From Halocafeteria seosinensis (taxonomy: Eukaryota; Sar; Bigyra; Bicosoecida), in the NCBI GenBank assembly GCA_001687465.1, contig LVLI01000801.1, forward strand, positions 1 through 27,826: a DNA stretch of 27,826 nucleotides. The letters run 5' to 3'. The translations under genes were made by a program, and so were the position numbers. Shown in pieces: positions 1-7,505 of the stretch (position 1 is its first letter; every line of letters starts with the position of its first letter). The notes under the pieces were generated by a model, which saw only the letters and a list, made by a program, of their open reading frames with translations, made no database searches and had not been told where the DNA came from.

Positions 1-365
1 TCTATATCCGTTTTGGCTTTCGGTTTTAACCAGATGGACGGTCCTATATGCGTCGGTTCCAAATCTTTAATGTATATGCTTCTGTCTTTCTCCACTAACA
101 TAGACAACACGCCATCCAATATTGTTATATCCAAAGAGATGTCGAACTCATTGAATAGATCTCGCCATATTTGGTAGACCTCATCGTTTATCACCCGCCA
201 ATAGGAAATCAATTGATTTCCTATTGGCGGGTGATAACGATCACCGTGCGTCCCTTTTAGGAACCGATCAACAGTGCTAATTTCTAGTATTGATCCCAAG
301 CCAATTGAGGCCTGGTGACATCTCAGGAAGGAAAACCTGCCTTGATGGAAAACCCGCTCAACCAT
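1..365 (-). CDS. Partial hypothetical protein, running off the left edge
   Basis: Seen: on the minus strand the frame from ATG at 365-363 has no stop down to position 1 (121 codons plus 2 nt), so the 3' end lies outside the window. The first upstream in-frame stop is near 414. The product starts MVERVFHQGRFSFLRC and later has IWRDLFNEFDISLDITILD, a plausible mixed globular composition with no evident signal peptide or membrane segment. I do not recognise a family. The frame passes straight through the perfect palindrome at 188-237 (residues about 43-60), which is odd for coding DNA. It could be a real gene, a mobile-element gene or a fragment. The palindrome might also be an assembly or inversion junction that fused unrelated halves. 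Introns cannot be excluded. Confidence 0.4.
   Translation of the reverse strand, partial: MVERVFHQGRFSFLRCHQASIGLGSILEISTVDRFLKGTHGDRYHPPIGNQLISYWRVINDEVYQIWRDLFNEFDISLDITILDGVLSMLVEKDRSIYIKDLEPTHIGPSIWLKPKAKTDI
188..237. repeat. Perfect 50-bp palindrome
   Basis: Two 25-nt arms with no spacer are centred on AATT at 211-214. The left arm begins TTATCACCCGCCAATAGG and the right arm is its exact reverse complement. If T187 is bulged out, pairing continues for four more pairs (183-186 with 238-241). The palindrome lies inside the left-edge open frame. Possible explanations are a recombination or replication-slippage product, a mobile-element end junction, or an assembly artefact. Confidence 0.9.
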
Positions 366-1264
366 AAGGGTGTGACAAAAATTTGGTTTTTCTTTTCTTT
401 TTTTTTTTGACTCTAGTTTCTACTGGGTTTATTTTTTGTTGTTACATTATTTTCTCTTCTACGATTTCCTTTTATGTTCTCCAATTCTTCGTAGCGTTAC
501 CCATGCGAGCAGTTGTCTTTACTCACCACGTACTGTTTAGACCCCTCGCATGCACGCATCTTTAATCCTCTTTACCGCCATAACGGTACTGAGGTCTGAC
601 CTGTAGCAGCTGCGGCTGACTACTGGCAGGTACCAAGTAACAAGAATAAACAAGAATAAACTGTCTAAAATATTTGTTAAAGCTTGTGAAAAATATGGAA
701 AAACCTTAGGACCAGTGGACATTTTAATACTTAAAAAAATGTTAAAAAATGGTGCAAAAATAAAAAAAGGTTGATTCTTGTCTCTGGTATACAAAAACAA
801 GTGTAGATGAATATTATGAAAATGAAAGCAAAAATTTTTATTAACTTTTGAATGAAATTTTAAATGTAACATTTTGAATTAACTTTTGAATGTAATTTTA
901 AATATAAANTAACATTTGTATTTAAAAAATTATAATGGGGGATTTTCTCCTAGTTCCATAGGGAGCTGGGGAGTTATCCCTGTGAGTCTGGGGTTAATCC
1001 TCGGGAGGTATTTTTAATTTGTAACTTGGTATGAACATAGCCTTATACAATTACTAATGTACACACATGCATCCACTCCAGGACCCACTGGAAGTCCCAG
1101 TACTTTGTTCTGCAGCTTATCGGGGTGGGATTCACTTCTCATGAACTAGGGTAGCATGTAGACTAGACGTCTTTCGGTAGGAGCAATGCTAATACACTCT
1201 CAGTACTCGAAAGACTGCGAGCGGGAGAACAACTGGCCATCATACCGGTAGATGAAACTGTGTA
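366..1264. other. AT-rich intergenic stretch, no supported gene
   Basis: It has a T-rich run (about 380-480), then a very AT-rich island (about 640-950) with an ambiguous base at 909. A plus-strand stop-free run of about 55 codons around 608-770 (lysine-rich, no ATG) and a minus-strand ORF at 537-872 are most simply compositional. The T-rich start could hold the promoter of the minus-strand left-edge frame. I see no RNA gene. Confidence 0.6.
841..909. repeat. Imperfect tandem repeat, about 38-bp unit
   Basis: TTAACTTTTGAATG at 841 recurs at 879, each followed by near-identical AATTTTAAAT-type sequence. There are two copies of an AT-rich unit, and the second ends at the ambiguous base at 909. 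This may mark a small repeat collapsed or poorly resolved in assembly. Confidence 0.7.
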
Positions 1265-2092
1265 ATGGTATATTATGACCATTGGGAAACGACAGAACCG
1301 AAAAAGAACCCCTCATCACGGAATATTCCCCTGTACAAGGTGATAATTTTATTATTTGGCTGTATCATATGCGATGTCTCCATATGTCCTCGCAGATCCA
1401 AATTGAACTTGATCCAGTTTACTTCACAAAACTTCGACTCTCTCATTCGCCACATACACAAGATAGGAAGATGTTTGGCCTTTCATAAAAAAATTCTTTA
1501 CACTACGAGCCTATATACAGAGTATTGTGCCACAAAGAAGCCTATAAAGTACCAAAACACCCCCGGCAATTTTCACAAATCGCGGTCCGGCAATTTTCAA
1601 AATTCTCGCCCCTGTGAAGGCCTTTTTGTCCCCCTGGGGCAGTTGACCGGTACTCCAGTCACTGGGATNNTTTTTTTGCTTCCCGTTTCAAATGTGCTGA
1701 GACAACAACTTCAACTTCCCGGCCAAAACCGTACCGAAAACGACAAAAAAGGTACCAAGAGGGATCTACAGGGGCGAGGCTCACTGTCCGGTCATTTAAC
1801 CTTATTCGCTAGGGATTGTGGAGAAGACGAGAAGGCGAGATATAGAATTAAAGACCGTATTCCGAATAAAACGAAATCGATAGAAAATGGTGGATCGACG
1901 ACAGACGCTGTTATATGGTGGGTGATTCACTTCCTTTTGTGTGCGGAGGAAGCCAAAATTTGGGCATTGATGCAGTGTGTTTTGATGAATCTAAGATTAT
2001 ATATATGGGCATGTTTGCTTCGATACCGCAGGAGGAGGAGTCGGAGGAGGGCTTGCTTTCGTCTTCACGATTGCAGCCATGGCCAACCATAA
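1265..2092 (+). CDS. Long unexplained open frame across an N gap (doubtful)
   Basis: A stop-free frame of 275 codons starts with ATG at 1265, much longer than the other unexplained frames here. It crosses the two Ns at 1669-1670, so the frame on either side may not truly be joined. Its 3' part overlaps exons 1 and 2 of tetraspan gene A in a different frame. The predicted product is basic at its end (RYRRRRSRRR near residue 255) and shows no domain I recognise. An otherwise unexplained stretch of about 600 nt upstream of gene A is open, so an unspliced hypothetical gene or 5' leader is possible. Chance remains a serious alternative. Confidence 0.18.
   Translation: MVYYDHWETTEPKKNPSSRNIPLYKVIILLFGCIICDVSICPRRSKLNLIQFTSQNFDSLIRHIHKIGRCLAFHKKILYTTSLYTEYCATKKPIKYQNTPGNFHKSRSGNFQNSRPCEGLFVPLGQLTGTPVTGXXFLLPVSNVLRQQLQLPGQNRTENDKKGTKRDLQGRGSLSGHLTLFARDCGEDEKARYRIKDRIPNKTKSIENGGSTTDAVIWWVIHFLLCAEEAKIWALMQCVLMNLRLYIWACLLRYRRRRSRRRACFRLHDCSHGQP
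1563..1610. repeat. Direct repeat of 24 bp (CCGGCAATTTTCA-type)
   Basis: CCGGCAATTTTCACAAATCG at 1563 is followed immediately by a related copy at 1587 beginning CCGGCAATTTTCAAAATTC. The end of the second copy overlaps an 11-nt element, CTCGCCCCTGT (1604-1614), whose exact reverse complement occurs at 1768-1778. Weaker inverted similarity follows (poly-T/GTC). The pair brackets the N gap and looks like a small fold-back or MITE-like relic. Confidence 0.5.
1669..1670. other. Assembly ambiguity (NN) beside a T8 run
   Basis: Two unresolved bases precede a run of eight T, inside the region bracketed by the inverted CTCGCCCCTGT elements. The true length here is uncertain, so any reading frame crossing it is unreliable. 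Confidence 0.95.
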
Positions 2093-2706
2093 TTGGCTGG
2101 GAGTAACCCACCCCAAGGAGACCTCAGGGCGCATACTGCCTAATAAAAACATCACCCAAACAATGGGGGTATTTCAGATGGAGGATGGTCTGCACGACGC
2201 ATTTGACAATGCAGGCGTCTCATTCTCGACGCCCTTAAAGGCGGCACAAGCTTTTGTCGTCTTGGGATTCTTGTGCACTCTGGTTGCCATAGCTGCTAGC
2301 GTTTATGGTGGCTGGAAGCAAAACGCGTCGCACCCGTGGCCAAAATTTGCATTCTTGAGCTTTGCCTTACATTGTACGTAGCGCGTACTATATGCGGTCC
2401 CATATTGATATAGGGTGATTATATATGGGCTTTGTTGTGAATGCAGTCGTATTTAACTTTTGTGCTCTTATTGCATTTGGCGTTGTTAAACACAAAATTG
2501 GAAGTAATCAGTTCCTCACTGCAAGTTACTCAGGAGGATATGCGCCCATTCTCATTCTCTTCTTCATGAATTTAGGATTGAGTATCTTTTTGACCCTTAA
2601 GTTCGGAATCGCGGGAGTCGTCGGGACAGGTGCCTTACCAGAGGGTACAGCGCAGTTTTCAGGAGAATCAATGGGGGGCTATCAAGTTAGTGAGGAAGCT
2701 GCCTAA
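1887..2706 (+). CDS. Four-pass membrane protein A (PMP22/claudin-like fold)
   Basis: Model of three exons, 1887-1917, 2032-2373 and 2447-2706, giving 210 aa. Introns are GTGGGT...CAG (114 nt) and GTACGT...CAG (73 nt), both phase 1. The start MVDRRQTLLYG aligns with the tiny first exons of copies B-D. Four hydrophobic segments lie near residues 8-27, 80-100, 110-140 and 155-178. Loop 1 has N-x2-W (NHNWLGV) and MGVF. TM2 begins KAAQAF, and the tail carries GALP and GGY motifs shared with the paralogs. Copy A is the most divergent intact member and lacks their acidic loop-1 tract. Family knowledge: this pattern resembles PMP22/claudin proteins, but the loop cysteines and exact GLW are missing, so function (adhesion, channel or membrane organisation) is unknown. 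It opens a same-strand array of four. Confidence 0.7.
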
Positions 2707-3251
2707 TGTCGGTACTTAATGGATTCATGGTTGATGAGTTCGTTATTTCGTTTGTTGAATGCGGTTAGTGGCAAGCAACGCGGAACCTGTTTCTGCTCGC
2801 TGTAGATTACCGCTGCTCGGTTGCGGTGTTGCTGTTAGCTTCACGTACGAAACCATTCAAGCAGCACTATACTTGCTAGAAAATATATCATCTCTGTTTA
2901 GCAAGTACTCCCAATAGATCGCTCATGTCTGTAATGACGCAACTCTGAACGGAGCTACGCCGTGTGATGGTACTGACGACGGTCTGCTGAAGCACACTAA
3001 TCCCTAGAATGGTGTGTGTGTGTGTGTGGCTTAAGGTTATTGATTTATCCAATGCCATTCGTGAACGCCGTGAAATAAATGAAAACTCTGTCAAACTTCG
3101 ACGATCTGTGAATGCTCCCCCTCAAAATTTTCCGATAGACGTCGGAGACTCGGAGTCCCACTCTTGCCGACTTGTCCGTATTGTTCGTGCAACTTGACGT
3201 CAACATTATCCAGGTACCAGGCCAATTTCATTAGAAAAAGGAAGATCAAAA
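2707..3251. other. Spacer between genes A and B with a GT microsatellite
   Basis: No gene is supported. A (GT)n run occupies about 3012-3028. The last ~80 nt before gene B resemble the 5' flank of gene C and so belong to the duplicated unit. They probably hold the 5' UTR and core promoter, but no clear TATA box is visible. Confidence 0.6.
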
Positions 3252-4290
3252 ATGGTAACCCAGCGTCAGACTCTAATCATTGGTACGTCCCGAATCGACG
3301 TGCGAAACGGTCTGCCTGTTTCCCGATATCTTTTGATCTCAAACACTCAATTGAATTGTTTACGCAGCGGGTGTCATCGGAGGGCTTGTCTCAAACATAT
3401 TGCTCTTTGCCGCTGTTACCAATAGCAAGTGGTTGGCAGTAACGTCGTCTCCAACGAGCGACGATGGAGATGATGCTGACGATGATAACGACCAGAATAG
3501 CTCTCTGGACATGGGACTCTTTAATACCAAATCGGTGAACACTTGGGCCGACTCCATGAAGGAGTACAATGGCCATGATAGCTCTGATTATTCATCTCAA
3601 CTCAAGGCCACTCAAGCGTTTGCTATCTTGGCGTACCTTTCGGCTATCGTGGGGCTGTGCGCCGCGATTTATGCGACAGCAAAAGTCTCATGGGCTCAAC
3701 AACAGCGTGCCCATTATCCTTGGACAGTCGTCCTTTTCATGGCGATATTTTTGACTTGTAAGTATTGCAGAGACGCGTATGGTTGAATTAAATGCCTACT
3801 GTAAGGTTTGAATGGCGATCCCGTTCCAGGGTTCTTCGCCTTTCTTGGCTTGATTACGTTTGGTGTTGTCAAGAGCAAGATTGACACTATTGCAACAATT
3901 CCAAAGAAGTTTAAGGCAACGACGGAATTAGATGTTAGTATCGAAGCAGGAATAACTCCCATGATTCTGTTGCTTTTCGTCGGCATCGCTGCTAATATCC
4001 TCTTGCGAATTGGTTTCGGGACGGCGGAGCTAATTGGCATCGGAGTTTCTAAAGACCATGAGAACCATGAAGCTGCTATACTCCCAGGAGGAGCTCTACC
4101 TGGTGCACAGCAGCACGATCCGTATGCAGAGTCATACTCCAATACGGGTGGGTACCCGTAGGGATTCCTACTACGGAACTGTCCACGCTAAGCATCATAG
4201 CCTTAGTCGAAGTTCCACTATGGAACTCACTTACCTCATGCTTGATCCAAGAACAAAGACAGGAATATACTGCGGCTAATTAAACCAAAT
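3240..4290 (+). repeat. Segmental tandem duplication unit 1 (gene B plus flanks)
   Basis: This segment and about 4605-5670 are direct repeats covering the coding exons, both introns in part, the 5' flank and about 120 nt beyond the stop. Shared 3'-flank landmarks are CTATGGAACTCACTT (4218 and 5582 regions), CATGCTTGATC/GATGCTTGATC and ACCAAATTA. Introns are more diverged than exons. B and C are therefore the youngest pair in the array. Confidence 0.8.
3252..4161 (+). CDS. Four-pass membrane protein B, with acidic loop
   Basis: Model of three exons, 3252-3282, 3368-3757 and 3830-4161, giving 250 aa. Introns of 85 and 72 nt (GTACGT...CAG; GTAAGT...CAG) are both phase 1. The first exon encodes only MVTQRQTLII plus one base. 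Hydrophobic segments lie near 7-28, 93-114, 128-152 and 183-205. The N-terminus is very short, so both termini are predicted cytosolic. Loop 1 contains NSKWLAV, an acidic tract (DDGDDADDDND, about residues 42-53) and MGLF. The C-tail holds AAILPGGALP and ends NTGGYP. It is clearly paralogous to A, C and D and closest to C. The acidic loop might bind divalent cations, but that is inference only. The PMP22/claudin assignment rests on topology and the W...GLF pattern, not on conserved cysteines. Confidence 0.78.
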
Positions 4291-4604
4291 TAGATTCTGG
4301 TGGGGTGTTGTAGTGCCCTAGGCGGCCATGATACTCTCACGAAGGTCCCCATCTAGAGTCGGCATGTAGAATCTGTCCTTGTTCATGTTAATGCAAGACC
4401 TTGAAAAGGTACGATACGTAATCCAGCCGGGCAGGATAAGCCAAGACTTCGACTAACTCCGATTCTCGCCGACATTCCGTTACGGCAGCGCAGCGGGCTA
4501 TCTGTCACATATGTGTGTGTGCGCAGTTGACTTCTCCGGTCTCGCTCGTGTTGTTTGTAAAACTATTTCAACGCGTTTTCAGGAACCCGGTCTTTTTCGC
4601 AAGG

Positions 4605-5670
4605 AGATGCTCAAGCATGATAACACAGCGTCATACTGTAATCATTGGTACGTTCCGAAGTTCCGAACCGAACGTGCAGGGTCGTTGCGTTGAGTGGATT
4701 GCGTCTACTCATTTATTTCATTCCCATTGCTTGCGCAACGCAGCGGGAGTTATCGGAGGGCTCGTCTCAAACATATTGCTCTTTGCCGCTGTTACCAACG
4801 ACAAGTGGTTGACAGTAAAGTCGTCTCCAACGAGTGACGACGGTGATGATGACGATTACACGTATCCGTATGAGGACGATGGACCCGTGAACATGGGATT
4901 ATTCAGTACTGCACTGTTGAAAAAGCGTGCCGACTTCATGAAACAGTACAATGGTTATGATAGTTCTGATTATTCATCTCAACTCAAGGCCACTCAAGCA
5001 TTTGCTATCTTGGCATACCTTGCGGCTATCGTGGGTCTGTGCGCGGCGATTTATGCGACAGCAAAAGTCTCATGGGCCCAACAACAACGAGCCCATTATC
5101 CTTGGACAGTCGTGCTTTTCATGGCCATTTTCTTCACTTGTAAGTATCTCGGAGCGGCACGTTTGGTTGGGCTAAATTCTTCATGTTCAGTTTGCGCTCC
5201 AGGGTTCTTTGCCTTCCTCTGCTTAATTATGTTCGGTGTCGTGAAGAGCAAGGTTGACACGATTGCAACCATTCCTAAGAAATTGAAGGCACCCGTGGAA
5301 TTAGATGTTAGTGTCGAAGCAGGAATAACCCCAATGATACTTTTACTTTTCGTCGGCATCGGTGCAAATATCATCTTGAGAATTGGATTTGGGACAGCGG
5401 AGCTAGTGGGCGTCGGAGCTACTGAAGACTACATGTATGAAGACCATGAAGCGGCTATACTCCCAGGAGGAGCTTTACCTTGTGCACAGCAGCGTGATCC
5501 ATATTCAGGGTCATACTTCAATACGGGTGGATATGCGTAGGGAACTGTACCCCGCTAGGCATCATAGTCTTTTCGAACTCCACTATGGAACTCACTTGCC
5601 TGATGCTTGATCAAAGCTCAAATACAGTAATCAACTGCGATAACCCAAACCAAATTACGTTCTGTGGGGG
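4605..5670 (+). repeat. Segmental tandem duplication unit 2 (gene C plus flanks)
   Basis: Direct-repeat partner of about 3240-4290. In the 3' flank both units have a short conserved frame starting MELT-x-LMLD. In unit 1 it stops after 19 codons. In unit 2 it runs on to 5923, which is best read as a by-product of the duplication. Confidence 0.8.
4617..5540 (+). CDS. Four-pass membrane protein C, with acidic loop
   Basis: Model of three exons, 4617-4647, 4744-5139 and 5203-5540, giving 254 aa. Introns are 96 and 63 nt, both phase 1. The first exon encodes MITQRHTVII. Loop 1 has NDKWLTV, a longer acidic/tyrosine tract (DDGDDDDYTYPYEDDG) and MGLF. TM2 begins LKATQAF and the tail has AAILPGGALP and NTGGYA. 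Over most of its length it is nearly identical to copy B. Oddity: intron 2 is 63 nt, a multiple of three, and contains no stop, so retention would insert 21 residues between TM3 and the TM3/TM4 region without breaking the frame. The unspliced frame is open from 4515 to the stop. I prefer splicing because GTAAGT...CCAG matches the introns of A and B, where the unspliced frame is closed. Confidence 0.77.
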   Translation: MITQRHTVIIGTFRSSEPNVQGRCVEWIASTHLFHSHCLRNAAGVIGGLVSNILLFAAVTNDKWLTVKSSPTSDDGDDDDYTYPYEDDGPVNMGLFSTALLKKRADFMKQYNGYDSSDYSSQLKATQAFAILAYLAAIVGLCAAIYATAKVSWAQQQRAHYPWTVVLFMAIFFTCKYLGAARLVGLNSSCSVCAPGFFAFLCLIMFGVVKSKVDTIATIPKKLKAPVELDVSVEAGITPMILLLFVGIGANIILRIGFGTAELVGVGATEDYMYEDHEAAILPGGALPCAQQRDPYSGSYFNTGGYA

Positions 5671-6194
5671 TCATTGTAGTGTCACAAGCCAAGCCCTGCA
5701 CCAGGCTGTGAGACGTCGAGGAATCCAGCTACTAGATGTCGCAATAGCTAGAAGTTGGAACATGAAACAACAGGAGCAAAATATAGATAGCAAAACAGGA
5801 ACCAAGCTTACTGTTACAGCAGCTTGTTACGGGAGCGTAAGCTATGCACACTTCATTCTTCACGAAACTAGATCATTCCCACATCTGGAAATGTATCCTT
5901 TTATGCCCACGTTGCAGCTGTAGAGCGATGGAGGTCCCGCACTTCGACTCTCGTCATTGATTTGGTGCCACCAATCATGGGTATCCGCCCCCTATTGGCT
6001 TGAAATTGAATATACGCAGTGTACTGCACTGCAGGTCGTTGTCGGGTAGCACCGCAACGCGGTATGTGCTGTTCTTCGTAAGGTATGCTTGCAAGCAACA
6101 AAATTGTTTACACTTACTACGAGTGCTTTCAAAGCATTCTATGCGATCGCTTCCGAGTGGAAGAAAATTCTCTAAGATTCTTTAACAAAGTGAA
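5541..6194. other. Spacer between genes C and D
   Basis: The first ~130 nt belong to the duplicated 3' flank. The remainder shows no gene, RNA or repeat that I can support. Confidence 0.6.
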
Positions 6195-7127
6195 ATGTCG
6201 GATCCCGGCTTCGTTCTGCTATTCGGTGGGTAACCGAGATCAGCATTTGGTAGGGCGATTGGCTTCTATTCATGTCTATTATGGTAATCATGTGTTGCAG
6301 TAGGAGGCTTGAGTGGCGTCCTTTGTCATGCCTTAACCATTGGTGCTATCACCAACAATGATTGGATCGAAGTGAAGGTCTCCCTTGCTGATGATGGTAA
6401 ACCGAGATTTGGTGAGAATTTGAAGATGGGAGTTTTTCGAACCGGAAAACGACACATAGGTTTTTAGGGGGATCGAAGAGCTAGGTGCAAAAGAGGGAAG
6501 TTCTTCCTACTCACCGCAACTCAAAGCGAGTCAAGCATTTACTGTTCTTTCCTGTTTGGGTACACTGGTAGTCATGTGTGCGGCTTCTCATGGAACGGCT
6601 AAGACAAAGTGGGCTCCGCCTCTTACAATTCCCTATTACCTGTCGAGTGTGGTTATTTTTGTCGCCACCACCTCAATCGTAAGTCTATTTCTTCATTGGG
6701 AATCTGTTATCAACTTGGTTCACGCTTAATACCATGTATTGCAGTGTTCTTTGGCGTCTTCGCGTTAATGAATTTCGGCCTCGTGAAGCGCCAGATTGTC
6801 ACGCTGATGGCAGGCATCCACGTTCCTGATGGCCTCTCCTTGTCTTTGGACTACTCTGTAAGCATTAAAGCAGGCATGTCTCCTTTGATAATAATGATAA
6901 TTCTCGACATCGTATCTATTGCTACACTCCTAGCGAAATTGGGGGCCTCTGGCGCTACTGGAAAGGGACTCCTTGTAGACCAGACACAAGGAACACCGAT
7001 TCTCCATAGTGGAGCGATACCTTACACTGGTGAAGTAATTGATCAGATGGGAACGTACGGGGCAGCCCCACATAAAGCCCCCGGGGCAAGTACCCAGGCA
7101 ATACCTCAGCAATACATGCTCCGCTGA
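6195..7127 (+). pseudogene. Four-pass membrane protein D, frame-disrupted
   Basis: It has the same layout as A-C: exon 1 at 6195-6225 (31 nt, MSDPGFVLLF), a 75-nt intron, exon 2 at 6301-6678, a 66-nt intron, and exon 3 at 6745-7127 ending before TGA. Family motifs are all present: NNDWIEV, MGVFRTG, LKASQAF, then in exon 3 GLVKRQ, GAIP and GTYG. Two frame lesions are visible. Around the TTTTT run at 6461-6465 the frame shifts by one base, and the first frame meets TAG at 6465-6467 while homology resumes in the next frame. At or just before the end of exon 2 the frame shifts back, because exon 3 needs a phase-1 donor while exon 2 homology ends in phase 0. Exon 2 length (378) is still a multiple of three, so the lesions offset each other. 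A decayed gene is most likely; draft sequencing errors are possible. Confidence 0.72.
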
Positions 7128-7194
7128 GGAAGGGTAATACTGTATGACAAATACACTGCGTAATGATCATAATAAGAGGACCCACGTGCCGCGT

Positions 7195-7505
7195 AGATCG
7201 ACATACTTACTGTTACTGATTGTACCCCTCAGAGGTTCTTTTCAAAGACTGGTTTACCTGTTTGAAACAGGCTGTTTCTCGCCTCTTAACGCTCCTTGAC
7301 AATGCGATACATGTATTTCTCTAACATGCGAATAAGGCATTCATGTGCTTCCCCGCACTGTTGGAACGGAATCTTTGACGAGTCGCCGTATCTGCTTTCT
7401 GTTCATCGCCCCACGTGCTATAGTACGGTCGCGCACCTTGATTGTGTGCATAATTACTCCTACCGGAAGCAATCTGGTCTAAATTGCTGCACCGACGTTG
7501 GGTAA
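7195..7505 (-). pseudogene. Decayed copy of the last exon of the Munc13-like gene
   Basis: This stretch aligns with 8190-8475, the 3' part of the final exon and 3' flank of the neighbouring minus-strand gene, in the same orientation. Shared blocks in order are ATCGACATAC; TTCTTTTCAAAG versus CTCTTTTCAAGG; CTCGCCTCTT; GTATTTCTCTA; GAATCTTTGA followed by GAG; GCTATAGTACGGTCG versus GCTATAGCACGGTCG; and TGCACCGACGT versus AGCACCGACTT. Indels break the frame, for example a 12-nt insertion near 7258-7269. It is non-coding now. It shows that the 3' end of the Munc13-like locus was once tandemly duplicated toward the tetraspan array. Confidence 0.8.

Noticed and set aside
608-770. Lysine-rich stop-free plus-strand run (KYGKTLGPVDILILKKML)
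   Set aside because: It has no ATG and lies in an AT-rich island where A-rich codons produce such runs easily. An exon of an unknown gene cannot be ruled out, but nothing supports it.
537-872. Minus-strand 111-codon ORF
   Set aside because: Its Phe/His/Leu-rich composition reflects the AT-rich sequence, and there is no domain.
3012-3028. GT dinucleotide run as a functional element
   Set aside because: It is an ordinary microsatellite with nothing nearby to suggest a role.
5585-5923. Plus-strand 112-codon ORF downstream of gene C, beginning MELTCLMLD
   Set aside because: The start is conserved in the flank of gene B only because the flank was duplicated. In B it stops after 19 codons. No domain.
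6455-6475. An extra micro-intron or programmed frameshift to rescue copy D
   Set aside because: The only GT...AG pair at the lesion is 8 nt and does not restore frame, and no upstream donor has the needed phase. Recoding would also leave the second lesion unexplained.
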